Of a stretch of DNA of 64,000 bases, positions 61,513 through 64,000 are shown piece by piece. The translations under genes and the position numbers were made by a program. The notes beneath the pieces are model-generated. The model was not told where the DNA came from and did not search any database. It was given only the letters and a program-made list of their open reading frames with translations. The number at the start of each line of letters is the position of its first letter. Position 1 is the first letter of the stretch. This DNA comes from Prevotella sp. tf2-5 (GTDB taxonomy: Bacteria; Bacteroidota; Bacteroidia; Bacteroidales; Bacteroidaceae), in the NCBI RefSeq assembly GCF_900115435.1, contig NZ_FOWK01000001.1, positions 124,001 through 188,000 of the forward strand, given 5' to 3'.

Positions 61513-61560
61513 ATGTATTTTTTAATCAATTATAATAATGCTCAATCCATTTTTTATGTA

Positions 61561-61577
61561 ATCACATGTCATGTGAT
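61561..61577. promoter_or_regulatory. Perfect 17-bp palindrome between two island genes
   Basis: ATCACATG-T-CATGTGAT is exactly palindromic. On the minus strand it is followed by TACATAAAAAATGG, so it is either a weak terminator between the all-alpha gene and the 694-residue gene or an operator, for instance for the XRE protein. Confidence 0.5.
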
Positions 61578-61595
61578 ATGCGTACTAAAGTAAAA

Positions 61596-62453
61596 TCATA
61601 TCAATATGGTTTTATCTTTCCTTACTAATGCAATTGCAAATTCCGCCAAATCTTCAAAATTGAAATCTTTAGAATTAAGAAAATCCTGAATAGTATCAGA
61701 ACCAATTAAACTAATCATCATTTCTTTGTCATTAAACGTCTGATTTATTGATTGAATGAAAATGTCAGCTGTAGGAATACATTCATGCAGAACCCTTTTC
61801 ATTTGTTCTGAGTCTGTGTTTGGCTTATTACTTAAGCACAAACCATGAACAAATTGTGACAGATAGCCTTGGAAATACTCTATTGATTTATTGTTGAAAC
61901 CTATAACAGAATACATTTCTCCATATTTTAAACTTCTTGGGTTCTTCAATGATTCATATTTCCAATTAGAATTTTGAATTAAAAATTTGGCTGTTGCTTG
62001 ATCTTGAGAATAGTAAATATGATTGCGCAGTTTCTCTTCAATCTGCTTTATTACATAGTCACAAGCATAATCCTCTTTATCTTTATACTCATATTCTTCC
62101 GAAATTGTAATAACGCTCTTCTTATATTCTCGCCATCCATCCAAGGCATATAAATAATGACGAAACAGCATATCGTTTTCATCTTCTCTTTGATAAACGA
62201 AGCTATAGGCTGTAACACTATCCAAAATTCCACGGAGCAAACATCTTGCAGACACTTCGTCTAATGTGCCCTTTGTTAATAGTTCTAAAGAATGAAACAT
62301 CCGTACAATCTTCATTATTATAACAGTCTGATAGTGCTTTGTGTCTTCTATAGAACTACTTTGGGGATACTTTTCAGAAAGATACTCTCCAAAAAAATCC
62401 ATCATTGCCAGATAAAACCGGAATATTGTATTATTTGCTTTTACCATGTTCAA
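61596..62453 (-). CDS. All-alpha protein, DUF5677-like, function unknown
   Basis: This is a 285-residue protein, almost entirely helical, without signal or membrane segments. 'TKGTLDEVSARCLLRGILDSVTAYSFVYQRED' and the later 'YLSQFVHGLCLSN' resemble DUF5677-type proteins, in which an Arg and a His in helices recur, although I am not certain. AT-rich. It starts 3 nt after the TerB-like gene stops, so the two are translationally linked. A HEPN-like nuclease role is conceivable but no R-x4-6-H motif was confirmed. Confidence 0.6.
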   Translation of the reverse strand: MNMVKANNTIFRFYLAMMDFFGEYLSEKYPQSSSIEDTKHYQTVIIMKIVRMFHSLELLTKGTLDEVSARCLLRGILDSVTAYSFVYQREDENDMLFRHYLYALDGWREYKKSVITISEEYEYKDKEDYACDYVIKQIEEKLRNHIYYSQDQATAKFLIQNSNWKYESLKNPRSLKYGEMYSVIGFNNKSIEYFQGYLSQFVHGLCLSNKPNTDSEQMKRVLHECIPTADIFIQSINQTFNDKEMMISLIGSDTIQDFLNSKDFNFEDLAEFAIALVRKDKTILI

Positions 62454-62456
62454 ATC

Positions 62457-62777
62457 TTATAGAGTCTTTTCTTCCACCCAAATATGATTGATTATTTCTG
62501 TTTCGTTTGGATGTATATATCCATCTGCCTCAGCCATTGAAACGAATAGAGATTGAACATATTGCTTTTTCTCTTCCAGCATTTCATTTATAACGGACTT
62601 AGCCTGAATATCATCCATGTTAGCCATATCTTCTATATCACTAATGGTTATACCTAGTTCAGCATAAACCTTATCCATATATTTTTCCTCCTTCGGATAA
62701 ATTATACCATCAGCATTCATTATCTGTGAGAGAATGGTTACTATTGCGAATTTCTCGATTATTGTAAGTTGAATCAT
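62457..62777 (-). CDS. TerB-like small acidic protein
   Basis: This is a 106-residue helical protein with two repeats of the TerB type: 'IVTILSQIMNADGIIYPKEEKYMDKVYAELG' and 'LFVSMAEADGYIHPNETEIINHIW'. The D-G-x-I/H-x-x-E elements are the family's metal-binding-like positions. TerB domains occur in phage-resistance and membrane-stress systems. Its ATG overlaps the stop of the helicase gene (ATGA, 62774-62777), and the next gene begins 3 nt after it ends, so the three proteins are made together. Confidence 0.8.
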   Translation of the reverse strand: MIQLTIIEKFAIVTILSQIMNADGIIYPKEEKYMDKVYAELGITISDIEDMANMDDIQAKSVINEMLEEKKQYVQSLFVSMAEADGYIHPNETEIINHIWVEEKTL

Positions 62778-64000
62778 ATCGTTTGTTCTTTAAAGAATTT
62801 GTCGTAAGTCTCGTTACCAATATTAATGATGTACAGATTTTCGCGAGCTCGCGTAATTGCAGTATACATCATTTCTGGCTCCATCGGTATATTGCAAGCG
62901 GTTTTGGCATTATACTCATCATCTAAAATAATTATCACACAAGGCGACTCCCATCCTTTGAAACTTTTGATAGTTGAGAGTTTCAAACATCGTTTGTCTG
63001 TAGTAAACAGTTGTTTCCTAGTACGACCTAATGCTTCATAGTCTCTATTGAACTTCCAATTGGCAGGTTGCTTATCGGTAACATTATGCAACTGTTTCAA
63101 ATGTTCGAATTGTTCTGTAGAGACAAAGGTAATTTCTGTCTTTTCTCCTGTCTTTTCTCGATACTTAAAATCAATTATTTGCAGCAGTTTAGAATAGGAT
63201 GCCAAAACAACAAAGTCCTTTGGACTATTGTTGCTATTTTTGATTATCTCTGTTAATTTCAATACCAGATTATCCATGGTGAATGCCCCTCTCATATTGT
63301 AATAAGTGACTATCTGAAAGTTCAGCGAATTATCAAAATCACTTGCTGCATTGATGGTGTCAACGGACTGCTTAGATAAGAACCTTGTCTGGAACGCTGT
63401 AGCTAAAGATGCAAGTCGAGGGTTGGTAAAACGCCGTCCTGTGCTCAGCTCTTTGTTCCATACACCACCAATAACACCCAATCGGATATCGCCATTACTA
63501 TCTATGGGTCTGTGATAAACATTTTGCTTAGGATCACCAAACACAACAAACTCTCCATTAGGCAAAAGAAAGTTCTGCATAACGATTCTTAGCCATTCGG
63601 TAGTATAGTCTTGTACCTCGTCTACAAGGATAGCGGAATAACGCTTATGAACATTCACATCCTTAAAGAACGACTGATTATCATATGATCCGAACTCAAC
63701 ATGAAGTTTACATTCTGAGGCTCGTATCCTAAAAAATTGATGATAGGGATAAATATCTATTTTCTCCCATGAAAAATCCTCTCGCAGTTCGGAGAGCCTA
63801 TATCTCAAGTAATTTGCTAATGTAATATTGAAAGTTAGTACAAGTACATCTCCACCCGTTCGTTTCATCGCATTTACAGCACGGGCAGCGAGAACATGAG
63901 TTTTACCAGATCCTGCAACTCCACTGATTTTCTGATGTGTATTTTGACTAACCACGAGTTTCTTTTGTGCTCCTTTTGGTTCAAATCCTGCTTTTCCTTC
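62774..64000 (-). CDS. SF1 (UvrD/Rep-like) DNA helicase, partial
   Basis: The frame is open to the window end, so the N-terminus is missing; a GTG at 63955 is only an internal codon (in-frame 'EGKAGFEPKGAQKKLVVSQNTHQKIS' lies before and across it). About 408 C-terminal residues are seen. They hold Walker A 'GVAGSGKTH', Walker B 'AILVDEVQDY', motif III 'VVFGDPKQNVY', motif V 'STIKSFKGWESP' and motif VI 'YTAITRARENLYI', all intact. The compact form with short insertions resembles stand-alone UvrD-like ATPases of accessory islands rather than housekeeping UvrD. It is coupled to the TerB-like gene. Confidence 0.88.
   Translation of the reverse strand, partial: EGKAGFEPKGAQKKLVVSQNTHQKISGVAGSGKTHVLAARAVNAMKRTGGDVLVLTFNITLANYLRYRLSELREDFSWEKIDIYPYHQFFRIRASECKLHVEFGSYDNQSFFKDVNVHKRYSAILVDEVQDYTTEWLRIVMQNFLLPNGEFVVFGDPKQNVYHRPIDSNGDIRLGVIGGVWNKELSTGRRFTNPRLASLATAFQTRFLSKQSVDTINAASDFDNSLNFQIVTYYNMRGAFTMDNLVLKLTEIIKNSNNSPKDFVVLASYSKLLQIIDFKYREKTGEKTEITFVSTEQFEHLKQLHNVTDKQPANWKFNRDYEALGRTRKQLFTTDKRCLKLSTIKSFKGWESPCVIIILDDEYNAKTACNIPMEPEMMYTAITRARENLYIINIGNETYDKFFKEQTI

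Overview
The window looks like a chromosomal segment of a Prevotella-type member of the Bacteroidales. The reasons are the gene content (SusC/SusD pair, hybrid two-component regulator, many GH43/GH10/CE enzymes, a bS21–recombinase–HPF cluster), the recurrent Bacteroidetes promoter (TTTG, about 19-20 nt, then TAnnTTTG), the general lack of Shine-Dalgarno sites, and the short C-terminal tail on the amylase.

Layout. (1) 1-1953, minus strand: a three-gene membrane operon with a PH-like membrane protein, a YidD-domain membrane protein and an SPFH-domain protein cut by the window start. (2) 2044-6479, minus: a chimeric gene remnant (DUF3467 5' end joined to a beta-galactosidase 3' end), an intact GH2 beta-galactosidase and a small secreted protein. 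(3) 6564-19832, minus: the core transcription/translation cluster, read as tRNA-Thr, tRNA-Tyr, tRNA-Gly, tRNA-Thr, tuf, tRNA-Trp, secE, nusG, rplK, rplA, rplJ, rplL, rpoB, rpoC, with an attenuator-like hairpin before rpoB and a terminator after rpoC. (4) 19849-23266, minus: rpsU, tyrosine recombinase and hpf in one unit, then an aminopeptidase P. (5) 23276-26025: two glycosyltransferase genes (plus) flanked by two minus-strand intergenic transcription units, each with its own promoter and terminator but no ORF. They look like related small RNAs.

(6) 26117-55036, plus: a large arabinoxylan utilisation locus. A CE6-CE1 esterase, a GH43, a second GH43 and a double GH43-CBM6 enzyme form one operon. 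A 4 x 22-bp palindromic array precedes two Cache/HAMP sensors, one of which lacks its catalytic histidine and ATPase domain. Next come a GH10 xylanase-feruloyl esterase and a CE15 glucuronoyl esterase, then SusC, SusD and a SusE-like lipoprotein, a pair of unfamiliar envelope proteins (DUF6057-like, and a CxxCH-bearing beta-propeller lipoprotein), and finally the HTCS regulator, which is interrupted by one in-frame stop. Together the set would bind, import and strip arabinose, acetyl, ferulate and glucuronate ester decorations from xylan and cut its backbone. (7) 55075-57177, minus: a secreted GH13 alpha-amylase with a LacI-type operator-like palindrome upstream. (8) 57476-64000, minus: an AT-rich accessory operon coding for an SF1 helicase (cut by the window end), a TerB-like protein, an all-alpha protein, an unknown 694-residue protein, an AlbA_2/Schlafen-type protein and an XRE regulator. 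It has the look of a defence or stress island.

The items I would follow first are the paired intergenic RNAs, the operator-like repeats at the susC, HTCS, xylanase and sensor promoters, the split HTCS, the pseudokinase/kinase sensor pair and the helicase-TerB island. All family names come from reading motifs by eye; no database search was run.
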